From positions 62,001 to 126,000 of the forward strand of contig NZ_RJVB01000010.1 of assembly GCF_003751505.1 (NCBI RefSeq): DNA of 64,000 nucleotides. Reading direction: 5' to 3'. Made by a program: the position numbers and the translations under genes. Below, one piece after another: positions 38,003 to 47,861 of the stretch (positions within the stretch are counted from its first letter, which is position 1; each line of letters opens with the position of its first letter). The notes under the pieces are model-generated. The model was not told where the DNA came from. It did no database searches and was given only the letters and a program-made list of their open reading frames with translations. The stretch is from Erwinia sp. JUb26 (GTDB lineage Bacteria > Pseudomonadota > Gammaproteobacteria > Enterobacterales > Enterobacteriaceae).

Positions 38003-38438
38003 GACGTTCTCCTCGCTCTCATTGTATATGGCATCCCGGGTCACCCAAGTCACCGCTATTAGTGATAACCATCCATGTGTAGGGTAAGGCGCCCGGTTCC
38101 GCGTGGGGCAGCATAGCAGGATTTCGTACGCATGTTAATCTGTTTACAAATAAGCAACATTATTTGCGAGGCGCGTCAACTCCGGTTAGTTCCTTTTTTA
38201 CAGCATTCCACACTAGTTAGATGGTTAATGTTTAGTATTTATGCTGTTCGTTGGGTGATATAGCGGTATTTCATCCAGGTATTAATCTTTATCTCTTTTA
38301 ATTTTGTGCTAAAAACCGTCAACTTTTCGCTTGAGTTGATAACCTGAGATTCAGGTTGGAGGATGAAGTTGACTGGTGTTGGCTGGCGATCTGGTGCTGA
38401 CTTTGGCGGGTGTTGGCTGGCGGTCTGGTGCTCGCGCC

Positions 38439-38630
38439 GGCTGGCTGTGGCCCCTGCCGGGCGGTCCTCACGCCGCTTTGCGGTGCCCTCACTTCGCTCG
38501 TCAGCCCGCCGGACCGCCACAGACGCGCGTCCTGCGCGGCTGCGTCTTTCGCCCACTTCCCTGTGGGCGAATCCTGGCTTCCTCGCTGCGTTCAGCGCTG
38601 CGGATTGCCCTTCAGGGGCCACAGCCAGCC
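38439..38630 (+). repeat. Palindromic element, copy E1 (about 192 bp)
   Basis: The ends are inverted repeats: GGCTGGCTGTGGCCCCTG at 38439-38456 pairs perfectly with 38613-38630, and the stem continues to 38467/38602. Inside are hairpins, including CGCCCAC-N6-GTGGGCG at about 38550-38569. The core words GGGCGGTCCTC, GTCCTGCGCGGCT and GCTGCGGATTGCCC recur in E2 and, reversed, in E3 to E6. No protein or transposase is encoded; a frame across it is only a by-product of high GC. The stretch between acnB and this element (38003-38438) holds the acnB promoter region and is otherwise AT-rich without a gene. Confidence 0.85.
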
Positions 38631-38660
38631 CGCTTTCGATAACGATGTTGCCTGTTCGAA

Positions 38661-38880
38661 AATACCGTTCAGGCACAGGCTGTTAATAGTCACAATTATC
38701 ATACCGCTTCAGACATGACTCGCTAAACATGATGATTATCATGCAGTTTCAGGCATGCCCCACCAAACACCATGATTCCCATGCGGTTTCAGGCATGCCC
38801 CACAAAACACCATGATTCCCTTTCAGTTTCAGGTATGCCCCACCAAACACTATGATTTCCATGCAGTTTCAGGCAGCCAG
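38661..38880 (+). repeat. 40-bp tandem repeat (minisatellite), about 5.5 copies
   Basis: Units start at 38661, 38701, 38741, 38781, 38821 and 38861 with an exact 40-bp period. Each holds (G/C)NTTCAGGCATGCCC followed by a (C)AC-AAACA-CATGAT block. The middle three units are the most alike; the outer ones have drifted. The array sits between the two palindromic elements E1 and E3 and encodes nothing recognisable. Confidence 0.85.
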
Positions 38881-38892
38881 CACATTGCTTGA

Positions 38893-39094
38893 GGGGTTCA
38901 GCCTCTGCGGCGGCCGGGCAATCCGCAGCGCCGAGGTGCAGACTGCGGGGCCGGAGAGACCAGCAGGGATGCTGGGCTCAGGCGTGGCGCGGGCAGGACG
39001 CCCGCTCCGCGCCGATCCGTAAGGCCCGCAGCCGAAAACGAGGGAACCGCGAAGCGGCGCGAGGACCGCCCGGCCGCCGCAGAGGCTGAACCCC
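38893..39094 (-). repeat. Palindromic element, copy E3 (opposite orientation)
   Basis: A perfect 27-bp inverted repeat bounds the element: 38893-38919 (beginning GGGGTTCAGCCTCTGC) with 39068-39094. Read on the minus strand it shares the E1 core (GGGCGGTCCTCGCGCCGCTTCGCGG; GCGCTGCGGATTGCCC, both quoted in part). The internal hairpin position is filled by CCAGCA-N4-TGCTGG instead of the E1 stem. The 175 bp from here to the aldehyde dehydrogenase gene show nothing further. Confidence 0.85.
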
Positions 39095-39269
39095 GATCGC
39101 CATACCCATAGCCATACCCAACTCAGCCAATGGCTTTGCCACGTATTTTCATGCTCACGCTATACATTTTTACTAATTTTCGCCCACTCCCCCCAGCGTT
39201 AGGATGACGCAGGATTTAACAATTTTTAAACATTCTGTTATCTCAACATGCACCAGCGGGAGTAAACCG

Positions 39270-40763
39270 ATGTGGACACTACAGAAGTGGCAGCAACTCG
39301 CGGAACAGCAGCACTTTATCCAACGGGCAATGATCGATGGCCAGACGCTGGCATCGGCCAGTGAAAAAACCTTTGCCGTGATCAACCCGGCAACAAACCG
39401 ACTGCTGGCCGAAGTGGATATCAGCGAGCCGTTCACGGTCAATCGGGCCGTCAGCGTGGCGCGCCGCTGCTTTGAACGCGGTGACTGGTCGCAGCAGTCG
39501 CCCGCTTCCCGCAAACAGGTCCTGCTGCGCCTGGCGGACCTGATCATGCAGCATGCCGATGAGCTGGCGCTGCTGGATTCGCTGAGCATGGGCAAAACGG
39601 TGACCGATGCCAGAGAGCTGGACGTACCCGGCGCGGCAGGCGTATTCAGATGGTATGCCGAAAGCCTGGACAAACTTTACGGCCAGATAGCCCCCACCGC
39701 GCAGGACGCCGTCGCCATGATTACCCGCGCACCGCTCGGCGTTATCGCGGCCGTGGTGCCGTGGAATTTCCCGCTCGATATGGCCGCCTGGAAACTGGCT
39801 CCGGCGCTGGCGGCAGGCAATAGCGTGATACTCAAACCGGCGGAACAGTCGCCCTTCTCCGCGCTGCGCCTGGCTGAACTGGCGCTGGAAGCCGGCCTGC
39901 CGCCGGGCGTGCTCAATGTGCTTCCCGGCAACGGCGACATCACCGGCAAAGCGCTCGGCCTGCATGAGGATATTGATGCCGTGGTGTTTACCGGCTCCAC
40001 CCAGGTCGGAAAATACTTTATGCAGTATGCCGCGCAGTCCAATCTCAAGCAGGTCTGGCTGGAGTGCGGCGGAAAAAGCCCAAACCTGATCTTCGCCGAC
40101 TGCCATAACCTTGAGCTGGCGGCAGAAAAAGCCGCGGGCGCCATCTTCTTCAACCAGGGCGAAGTCTGTTCTGCCAATTCCCGTCTGCTGGTTGAGCACA
40201 GCATTCACCACGAATTCGTCGAACGCCTGCTGGCGCAGACTCAGAACTGGCAGCCGGGCGATCCGCTCGACCCCGCCAGCCGGGCCGGGGCCATGGTCAG
40301 CAGCCGTCACACCGAGCGGGTGATGAGCTACATCCAGGTCGCCCGCGAACAGGGGGCAGAACTGCGCTACGGCGGCAAGCGGTTGACGATCAACAAATCA
40401 AGCAACTTTATCCAGCCGACGATTTTTACCGGCGTTCAGTCCGATATGCAGTTGGTCAGGGAAGAGGTGTTCGGGCCGGTACTGGCTGTCATGCCCTTCA
40501 ACAGCGAAGAGCAGGCCATCGCCCTTGCCAACGACAGTATCTACGGGCTGGCGGCGTCACTGTGGAGCGACGATTTGCGCCGCGCACACCGGGTTGCCCA
40601 GCGGCTGAATGCCGGCACGGTCTCCGTAAACACCATTGATGCTATCGACGTCAGCGTCCCCTTCGGCGGCGGCAAGCAGTCGGGCTTTGGCCGCGACCTC
40701 TCCCTGCACGCCTTCGACAAGTTTACCCAGCTCAAAACGACTTGGATCCAGCTGTGCCAGTGA
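39270..40763 (+). CDS. NAD(P)-dependent aldehyde dehydrogenase (PuuC-like)
   Basis: The 497-aa protein has all class hallmarks: VVPWNFPLDMAAWKLAPALA, GNSVILKPAEQSP, the catalytic Glu in LECGGKSPN, and the catalytic Cys in FFNQGEVCSANSRLL. Length and motifs are closest to gamma-glutamyl-gamma-aminobutyraldehyde or aminobutyraldehyde dehydrogenases. The start at 39270 (MWTLQKWQQLAEQQ) has GGGAG upstream; the longer frame lacks support. It is followed by an amino-acid/polyamine permease and a putrescine-type aminotransferase, which suggests oxidation of 4-aminobutanal. Confidence 0.88.
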   Translation: MWTLQKWQQLAEQQHFIQRAMIDGQTLASASEKTFAVINPATNRLLAEVDISEPFTVNRAVSVARRCFERGDWSQQSPASRKQVLLRLADLIMQHADELALLDSLSMGKTVTDARELDVPGAAGVFRWYAESLDKLYGQIAPTAQDAVAMITRAPLGVIAAVVPWNFPLDMAAWKLAPALAAGNSVILKPAEQSPFSALRLAELALEAGLPPGVLNVLPGNGDITGKALGLHEDIDAVVFTGSTQVGKYFMQYAAQSNLKQVWLECGGKSPNLIFADCHNLELAAEKAAGAIFFNQGEVCSANSRLLVEHSIHHEFVERLLAQTQNWQPGDPLDPASRAGAMVSSRHTERVMSYIQVAREQGAELRYGGKRLTINKSSNFIQPTIFTGVQSDMQLVREEVFGPVLAVMPFNSEEQAIALANDSIYGLAASLWSDDLRRAHRVAQRLNAGTVSVNTIDAIDVSVPFGGGKQSGFGRDLSLHAFDKFTQLKTTWIQLCQ

Positions 40764-40793
40764 CCCTCGTTCGCCTGCAAAAAGGACAGACAC

Positions 40794-42212
40794 ATGTCGC
40801 AAAATACCGATCTATCCGTTAATAAGCTCGCTTCCGCCAGGCCGACGGCGAAGCTGGGGTTTCTCTCGCTGATCTCCGTTGCCGTTGGCCTGGTGGTATC
40901 ACAGGGCGTGATGGTGATGATGCTGCACGCGGTGGGGATCGCCGGGCTCAGCCTGATCCTCCCGCTGACGCTCGCCTGGCTGCTGGCCCTCAGCTATGCC
41001 TGCTCGTTCTCCGAGCTGTCGTTGATGATCCCGCGCTCGGGCAGCCTGTGTAGCTATACCGAGGTGGCCCTCGGCCACTTCCCGGCGATCATCGCCACCT
41101 TTTCAGGCTATATCGTGGTGGCGATGTTTGCGCTCTCCGCCGAACTGCTGCTGCTGGATTTGATTGTCGGCAAGGTTTTCCCGCACAGCTCACTCCCGCC
41201 GCTGACCGTGGCCGCTGGAGTGCTGCTGCTGTTCACCCTGTTTAACCTGATGAATATCGATATCTTCGCCCGTCTGCAAACGGCGCTGGCGGTGATTATG
41301 ATGGTGGTGCTGCTGGTGCTGGGCATCTGTGCCCTCACCAGTCCGCAGGCGGAAACGGTGCAGGATGCTATCGCACAAGGGAGCCTGGCTCCGCAGGGTT
41401 GGGGATGGGGCGCAGTCGCCCTGGTCGCCACCACAGTCTGGGGTTTCGTCGGCGCGGAATTTGTCTGCCCGCTGATTGAAGAAACCAAACGGCCCCAGCG
41501 CGATATCCCGCGCGCAATGATGATCGGCCTGACGCTGATTTTTTTCACCATCATCCTCTACTGCCTCGGTGCCCTGCTGGTGCTGCCGCGATCCGCCCTG
41601 ATCGGAGACGATCTGCCGCACTTCCTGTTCGCCACCAAAGTGTTCGGTGAAAGCGGCAAGCTGCTGCTGCTCGCGGCCGCTATTACCGCCACCTGCAGTA
41701 CGCTTAATTCGTCGCTGGCCACCATTCCGCGCATGCTCAGCGGCATGTCGCAGAACGGCCAGGCTTTCCCGTGCTTTAAGCGCCAGAGCCGCAACGGCGT
41801 GCCGTGGCTGGCGGTGCTGTTTGTTGCCGCCATTACCGGGCTGCCGCTGCTGCTGATGAATGCCAGCTCAATCAGCCTGCTGCTGCTGGCCGCCGCAATC
41901 TGCTGGCTGCTGGCCTACATCATCACCCATATCAACGTCATCGTTTTACGCCGCCGCTATCCCCACCTGTCGCGCCCGTTCCGCACGCCCTTCTATCCTC
42001 TGCCGCAGATCCTGGGGATCGTCGGCATGCTGTATGCCATCTGGAATGCCTCCCCCACGCCGGAAATGGCGCATGAAGTTTTCGCCGTCGCCGGTGGCGT
42101 GCTGGCGGTCGTGGCGATTATTGGCGCGCTGTGGGTGAAGCGGGTGATGAATAAGCCGCTGTTTGCCCCGGAACCCATCGAGAAAGCCCTAAATCCACCG
42201 CATAAAAACTGA
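40794..42212 (+). CDS. APC-family amino acid/polyamine permease
   Basis: The 472-aa protein has about 12 hydrophobic helices and the APC N-terminal glycine-rich unwound helix region (LGFLSLISVAVGLVVSQGVMVMML) plus FVGAEFVCPLIEETKRPQRDIPRAM, a loop typical of APC carriers. It lies between an aldehyde dehydrogenase and an aminotransferase gene and so probably imports their amine substrate. A ribosome site AAAAGGA precedes ATG 40794. Confidence 0.88.
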   Translation: MSQNTDLSVNKLASARPTAKLGFLSLISVAVGLVVSQGVMVMMLHAVGIAGLSLILPLTLAWLLALSYACSFSELSLMIPRSGSLCSYTEVALGHFPAIIATFSGYIVVAMFALSAELLLLDLIVGKVFPHSSLPPLTVAAGVLLLFTLFNLMNIDIFARLQTALAVIMMVVLLVLGICALTSPQAETVQDAIAQGSLAPQGWGWGAVALVATTVWGFVGAEFVCPLIEETKRPQRDIPRAMMIGLTLIFFTIILYCLGALLVLPRSALIGDDLPHFLFATKVFGESGKLLLLAAAITATCSTLNSSLATIPRMLSGMSQNGQAFPCFKRQSRNGVPWLAVLFVAAITGLPLLLMNASSISLLLLAAAICWLLAYIITHINVIVLRRRYPHLSRPFRTPFYPLPQILGIVGMLYAIWNASPTPEMAHEVFAVAGGVLAVVAIIGALWVKRVMNKPLFAPEPIEKALNPPHKN

Positions 42213-42262
42213 ATCAGGCAGGGAAAATCCTGCTGGACCTTACACTGACTGGAGAACAACCG

Positions 42263-43645
42263 ATGAAAAATCATGATGTAAATCAGCACAGTACCCGCGA
42301 CTGGCAGACCAGGGATGCGGAACATAATATTCACGCCTTCGTCGACCAGAAGAAACTGAATGCGTCGGGTCCCCGGGTGATGAACCGCGCCAAAGGGCTG
42401 TACGTCTGGGACAATGATGACCGCCAGTATCTGGACGGCATGTCCGGGCTGTGGTGTACCGCGCTGGGCTACGGCCGCCGGGATTTGATCGACGCGGCCA
42501 CCCGCCAGATGGAGCAGCTGTCCTATTACAATATGTTTTTCCACACCACCCACCCGTCGGTGATTGAGCTGTCCGAGCTGCTGTTCAGCCTGCTGCCCGA
42601 CCGCTACAGCCATGTGATTTATACCAATTCCGGTTCTGAATCCAACGAGGTGCTGATCCGCACGGCGCGCCGCTACTGGCAGGTGGTGGGCAAACCGGAA
42701 AAACGCGTAATGATTGGCCGCTGGAACGGCTATCACGGTTCCACGCTGGCCAGTACCGCAATGGGCGGTATGAAATTTATGCACGAGATGGGCGGCATGC
42801 TGCCGGATATCGCCCACATTGATGAGCCATACTGGTTCGCCCACGGCGGAAATCTGACGCCGGAAGAGTTCGGCCTGAAGTGCGCCCGCCAGCTGGAGGA
42901 GAAAATCCTTGAGCTGGGCAGCGAGAACGTCGCCGGGTTTATCGCCGAGCCGTTCCAGGGCGCGGGCGGGATGATCTTCCCACCTGAGAGCTACTGGCCG
43001 GAAATCCAGCGCATCTGCCGCCGGTACGATGTGCTGCTGTGCGCGGATGAGGTGATCGGCGGATTTGGCCGCACCGGAGAGTGGTTCGCCCACCAGCATT
43101 TTGGCTTTGAGCCGGACACCATCACCATCGCCAAGGGGCTGACCTCGGGCTACGTTCCGATGGGCGGGCTGATCCTTTCAAGGCGCATGGCGGAAGCACT
43201 GGTCGAACACGGCGGGGTGTTTGCTCATGGCCTGACCTACGCCGGGCACCCGGTAGCGGCGGCAGTGGCGATTGCCAATATCAATGCGCTTCGCGATGAG
43301 AAAATCGTTGAGCGGGTGAAAAACGATACCGGTCCTTACCTGCAACGGCGACTGCGTGAGGTATTTGGCGATCATCCGATGATCGGTGAAATCCAGGGCA
43401 CTGGCTTAGTGGCCGCGCTGCAGTTTACCGCCGATAAAGCCACGCGTAGGCGCTTTGCGAATGAGGATGAAATGAGCTGGCGCTGCCGCAGCTTCGGCTT
43501 CGGGGAAGGGGTGATTATCCGCGCCACGCAGGGCAGGATGATTATGGCCCCGGCGCTGGTCGCCAGCCATGCCGAACTGGATGAACTGGTGGAAAAAACC
43601 CGCCGTGCGGTGGAACGTACCGCACAGGAATACAAGATCCGTTAA
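42263..43645 (+). CDS. Class III aminotransferase (putrescine/omega-amino acid:pyruvate type)
   Basis: The 460-aa protein matches SpuC-like and omega-transaminase enzymes: GLYVWDNDDRQYLDGMSGLWC, IYTNSGSESNEVLIRTARRYW, RWNGYHGSTLAS, the PLP Asp in LLCADEVIGGFGRTG, and the Schiff-base lysine in ITIAKGLTSGYVPMGG. It would convert a diamine such as putrescine to the aminoaldehyde with pyruvate as acceptor, feeding the aldehyde dehydrogenase two genes upstream. AGGAGAAC-like sequence (ggagaac) precedes the start. A hairpin follows. Confidence 0.9.
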   Translation: MKNHDVNQHSTRDWQTRDAEHNIHAFVDQKKLNASGPRVMNRAKGLYVWDNDDRQYLDGMSGLWCTALGYGRRDLIDAATRQMEQLSYYNMFFHTTHPSVIELSELLFSLLPDRYSHVIYTNSGSESNEVLIRTARRYWQVVGKPEKRVMIGRWNGYHGSTLASTAMGGMKFMHEMGGMLPDIAHIDEPYWFAHGGNLTPEEFGLKCARQLEEKILELGSENVAGFIAEPFQGAGGMIFPPESYWPEIQRICRRYDVLLCADEVIGGFGRTGEWFAHQHFGFEPDTITIAKGLTSGYVPMGGLILSRRMAEALVEHGGVFAHGLTYAGHPVAAAVAIANINALRDEKIVERVKNDTGPYLQRRLREVFGDHPMIGEIQGTGLVAALQFTADKATRRRFANEDEMSWRCRSFGFGEGVIIRATQGRMIMAPALVASHAELDELVEKTRRAVERTAQEYKIR

Positions 43646-43652
43646 ATCATTA

Positions 43653-43678
43653 ACGGCAGACCGCACGCAGTCTGCCGT
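43653..43678. terminator. Hairpin between the aminotransferase and aldo/keto reductase genes
   Basis: ACGGCAGAC pairs perfectly with GTCTGCCGT around 8 nt. It lies between convergent genes and can serve both, although no strong T-run follows. Confidence 0.7.
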
Positions 43679-43684
43679 CTTCCC

Positions 43685-44683
<999 letters not shown>

Positions 44684-44784
44684 GGTAATACTCCGGTTAA
44701 CTGACGATGAAGCCGTTATACTTCCCCCGGAATAAATCAACAATTGATGCCATTTAACCGATTTAGTGAAAAATAATCATCAAT

Positions 44785-45726
44785 ATGAAAAATCGCACCA
44801 CGCTCCAGGAACTGGAAATCTTTGCCGCTATTGCCCGCCACCTTAACTTCCGCAAGGCGGCGGAAGAGCGCAACGTCACGCCGTCCACGCTCAGCCATAC
44901 CATGAATCATCTGGAGCAACGCATTGGCATCAGGCTGCTGAACCGCACCACCCGCAGCGTCTCGCTGACCGAGGCCGGGCGCGCTTTTCTCTCGCGGATT
45001 GAGCCCGCGCTGGTGGATCTTTCCAGCGCGGTCGATGAGCTGAACAGCTGGCGGGCCGACCCGCGTGGGACGGTGCGACTGAATATGCCGCGCAGCGCCG
45101 CAACGCTCTGGCTGCAGCGGATCCTGCTGCCGTTTCGCCAGCGCTACCCGGACATCGCGCTGGAGATCGCCACCAGCGACAGCCTGGTCAATATCATTGA
45201 AGAGGGATTCGACGCGGGCGTACGCTTCGGCGAAGCGATCCCGCAGGATATGGTGGCGATCCCCTTTGGCCCGCCGATAAACGGGGCGGTCATCGCCAGC
45301 CCGGCGCTGCTTGCGCGCCACGGCACCCCGCCGCATCCCGAAGGGCTGGCGGGATACCCGTGCATTCAGCGGCGTTTCCCCAGCGGCATGCTGTACAAAT
45401 GGGAGTTTCACACGGAAGGTAAACCCTTTGACGTGGCGGTCAGCGGCGATCTGACGCTGGACAACGATATGCTGATGATTCAGGCCGCGCGCGCCGATGC
45501 GGGCGCGGCGCTGGTGATGCGCGAGCTGGCGCAGCCCTGGCTGACCGACGGTTCGCTGGTGGAAATCCTGGCCGATTATGCGGCCAGGCCGGAGGGCTTC
45601 TGGCTTTACTACCCCAGCCGCAAATACCACTCGGCCGCACTGCGCTGCTTTATCGACTGGGTGCAGCAGGTCAACCGCGGCGTGGTAGACTGCTCAGAAC
45701 CCTCCGATGCCGGGATCCCTCTATGA
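44785..45726 (+). CDS. LysR-family transcriptional regulator
   Basis: The 313-aa protein has an N-terminal HTH (LEIFAAIARHLNFRKAAEERNVTPSTLSHTMNHLEQRIG) and the LTEAG wing, followed by an effector domain (VRLNMPRSAATLWLQRILLP, EEGFDAGVRFGEAIPQDMVA). The latter is typical of the LysR subgroup whose targets are often adjacent reductases. It diverges from the aldo/keto reductase and its stop overlaps the enoyl-CoA hydratase start by 4 bp, so it is transcribed with that gene. Confidence 0.92.
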   Translation: MKNRTTLQELEIFAAIARHLNFRKAAEERNVTPSTLSHTMNHLEQRIGIRLLNRTTRSVSLTEAGRAFLSRIEPALVDLSSAVDELNSWRADPRGTVRLNMPRSAATLWLQRILLPFRQRYPDIALEIATSDSLVNIIEEGFDAGVRFGEAIPQDMVAIPFGPPINGAVIASPALLARHGTPPHPEGLAGYPCIQRRFPSGMLYKWEFHTEGKPFDVAVSGDLTLDNDMLMIQAARADAGAALVMRELAQPWLTDGSLVEILADYAARPEGFWLYYPSRKYHSAALRCFIDWVQQVNRGVVDCSEPSDAGIPL

Positions 45727-46583
45727 CCGCAATGACCGCAGATGAACCGCTCACCCGCTTTGTGCTGGCTGACCGCCCGGCCCCCCACGTGCTGTGCCTG
45801 ACGCTGCATCGCCCTTCGCAGCGCAATGCCTATAACGCGATGATGATTGCCGAGCTGGAACAGTGGCTGGATTACAGCGAGCACAACCCGGAGATCTGGA
45901 CGGTGATCCTGACCGGCGGCGGCGGTGCGTTTTGCAGCGGGGCGGATTTGCAGGAAGCGTTTATCGACGGGGGTAAAAAGGTGCGTAACCGCTGCGGCGG
46001 CTACAATCCGCTACAGCATCAGCCCCGGCGGAAAATCTGGATCGCCGCCCTGAACGGCCACGCGGTGGGCGGTGGGCTGGAAATGGCGCTGGACTGCGAC
46101 TTTATCGTTGCCAGCGAGCAGGTGAAAATCGCCCTGCCCGAGGTGACGCACGGCCTGCTGCCGCTTGGCGGGGCCATCAGCCAGCTTGCCGCCCGACTGC
46201 CGGTGAATATCGCCCGCGAACTGCTACTAACCGGCGAAGCCTTCGATGCGAAGCGCGCGCTGGCGCTGGGACTGTTCAATCAGCTGGCCGCGCCTGACGG
46301 CCTGAAAGATGCGGCGCTGGTGCTGGCGGCACGCATTAATCGCAGCGCCCCGCTGGCGGTGCAGGCCTGTAATGCGCTGCTGAAACAGCACCTGAATGCC
46401 GCTGCTGACGACGGTGAAGCGCGGCTGAAACATCCTCTGCCCGCCACCGGTGGGGATGCACAGCAGGAAGCCCTGCTATCCTCCACCGAAGAAGCGCTAC
46501 GCCAGCTTCAGCAGAGCGAAGATTATCAGGAAAGCCTGCGTGCCTTCAGCGAACGCCGCCCGCCGCAGTGGCGAGGAAGATAA
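45723..46583 (+). CDS. Enoyl-CoA hydratase/isomerase family protein
   Basis: The 286-aa crotonase-fold protein has the oxyanion-hole motifs GGGGAFCSGADL and NGHAVGGGLEMALDCDF. Both glutamates used by hydratases are present (GGGLEMAL and ALPEVTHG), so hydration of an enoyl-CoA is plausible. It overlaps the LysR stop in an ATGA. It is convergent with the thiolase gene 70 bp away and forms part of an acyl-CoA gene cluster, not of a fadBA operon. Confidence 0.9.
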   Translation: MTAMTADEPLTRFVLADRPAPHVLCLTLHRPSQRNAYNAMMIAELEQWLDYSEHNPEIWTVILTGGGGAFCSGADLQEAFIDGGKKVRNRCGGYNPLQHQPRRKIWIAALNGHAVGGGLEMALDCDFIVASEQVKIALPEVTHGLLPLGGAISQLAARLPVNIARELLLTGEAFDAKRALALGLFNQLAAPDGLKDAALVLAARINRSAPLAVQACNALLKQHLNAAADDGEARLKHPLPATGGDAQQEALLSSTEEALRQLQQSEDYQESLRAFSERRPPQWRGR

Positions 46584-46652
46584 AAGCATGAAATTCTGCA
46601 CGAAGCACTGCGGTAGTTTTGAAATACCCTTCTGACGAGAGTAAAGCTCACT

Positions 46653-47861
46653 CTACAGCGTCTGCGCGCGGAACAGCGCGCTCAGCCCCAGGCCGCCCGC
46701 AATCCCCAGCATCGCCAGGCCAAAACCGTCTTCGCTCTCCGCCGTCTGTACCAGCTGGCTGAACAGCCGCGTCACCATCATCGCCCCGGACGCGCCGTAA
46801 GGATGGCCGAGCGCAATGGCTCCGCCCTGGCGGTTAACGCGCTGTTCGTCGATGCCCAGCGCATCCAGCGATCCCAGAACCTGGGCGGCAAAGGCTTCGT
46901 TAAATTCAATGGCGGCGACCCGATCGAGGCTGAGCTGCGGCTGACGTGCCAGCAGCTTTTGCGTGGCGGGAACCGGCCCCAGCCCGAGAAAGTTTGGATC
47001 GACCCCGGCGCTACAGGCATCAACAAAGCGCAGCCCGCGCACAAAGCCGCACTCGCGCGCCAGACGGCGGCTCATCACCAGCAGCAGCGACGCGCCGTCG
47101 TTAAGCGGGCAGCAATTGCCCGCCGTCACGCTGCCGTCGGCGGCAAAGGCGGGCGGCAGCGCGGTCAGCCGTGCCAGCGAGGTGGTCGGGCGCGGGCATT
47201 CATCCTGCGTTATCTCCTGCCCCGCCACGTTCAGCGGCACGATCTCATCGCGAAATGCGCCCTGCTGCTGTGCCGAGACGGCGCGCTGGTGGCTGCGCAG
47301 GGCAAACCTATCCTGCCGTTCACGGCTGATGCCGCAGCGGCGGGCCACGTTTTCCGCCGCTTCGCCCATATCCGGGTCGCCGATATCGTCCGGGGAAAAG
47401 CGTGCCCGGGCGTAGAAACGCGGTAGCTGCTTGAGCGAGCCGGGTTTCTCAACCCGCCACGGTGCGTTACTGACACTCTCCACGCCACCGGCCAGATAGC
47501 ACTCTCCGGCGCGAGCCTGGATCAGGCGGCAGGCGTTAATCGTCGCCTCCAGCCCGGAACCGCACTGACGATCGACCGTCACCGCCGGAACCGCCAGCGG
47601 CAGCCCGGCACTGAGCGCCGCCAGCCGGGCAATATTGCCGCCGCCGCCGGTCGCATTACCGATAATCACCTCATCGATAGCGCGAAAATCCGCTGGAAAC
47701 GCGGCCAGCAGCCGGTCAAACAGCGGAGCCAGCAGCGCCTCCATCGACAGCTCCGCCAGCATACCGTATGCCTTGCCTACCGGCGTACGGACCGCCGCCA
47801 CCACGATCGGCTGCCAGTCATCTTCCGGCTGGTAGTTCAGTGAGATCGGTTCTGAAATCAT
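46653..47861 (-). CDS. Thiolase-family protein lacking the second catalytic cysteine
   Basis: The 402-aa protein has the thiolase fold with the acyl-accepting Cys (VDRQCGSGLEA), the NEAFAAQ motif, and the His motif GGAIALGHPYGASG. In the last motif, normally a CxGGGxG with the general-base Cys, it reads AMLGIAGGLG: the Cys is a Gly and one Gly is an Ala. Canonical Claisen or thiolytic chemistry is therefore doubtful; an acyltransferase-like role is possible. The gene starts 44 bp inside the end of the acyl-CoA ligase gene with AAGGAT before its ATG, so the two are coupled. Confidence 0.88.
   Translation of the reverse strand: MISEPISLNYQPEDDWQPIVVAAVRTPVGKAYGMLAELSMEALLAPLFDRLLAAFPADFRAIDEVIIGNATGGGGNIARLAALSAGLPLAVPAVTVDRQCGSGLEATINACRLIQARAGECYLAGGVESVSNAPWRVEKPGSLKQLPRFYARARFSPDDIGDPDMGEAAENVARRCGISRERQDRFALRSHQRAVSAQQQGAFRDEIVPLNVAGQEITQDECPRPTTSLARLTALPPAFAADGSVTAGNCCPLNDGASLLLVMSRRLARECGFVRGLRFVDACSAGVDPNFLGLGPVPATQKLLARQPQLSLDRVAAIEFNEAFAAQVLGSLDALGIDEQRVNRQGGAIALGHPYGASGAMMVTRLFSQLVQTAESEDGFGLAMLGIAGGLGLSALFRAQTL

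Noticed and set aside
38239-38718. Open frames on both strands over palindromic element E1, with translations such as RRFAVPSLRSSA
   Set aside because: High GC in a structured repeat gives open frames by chance on all strands; similar peptides recur only because the element recurs.
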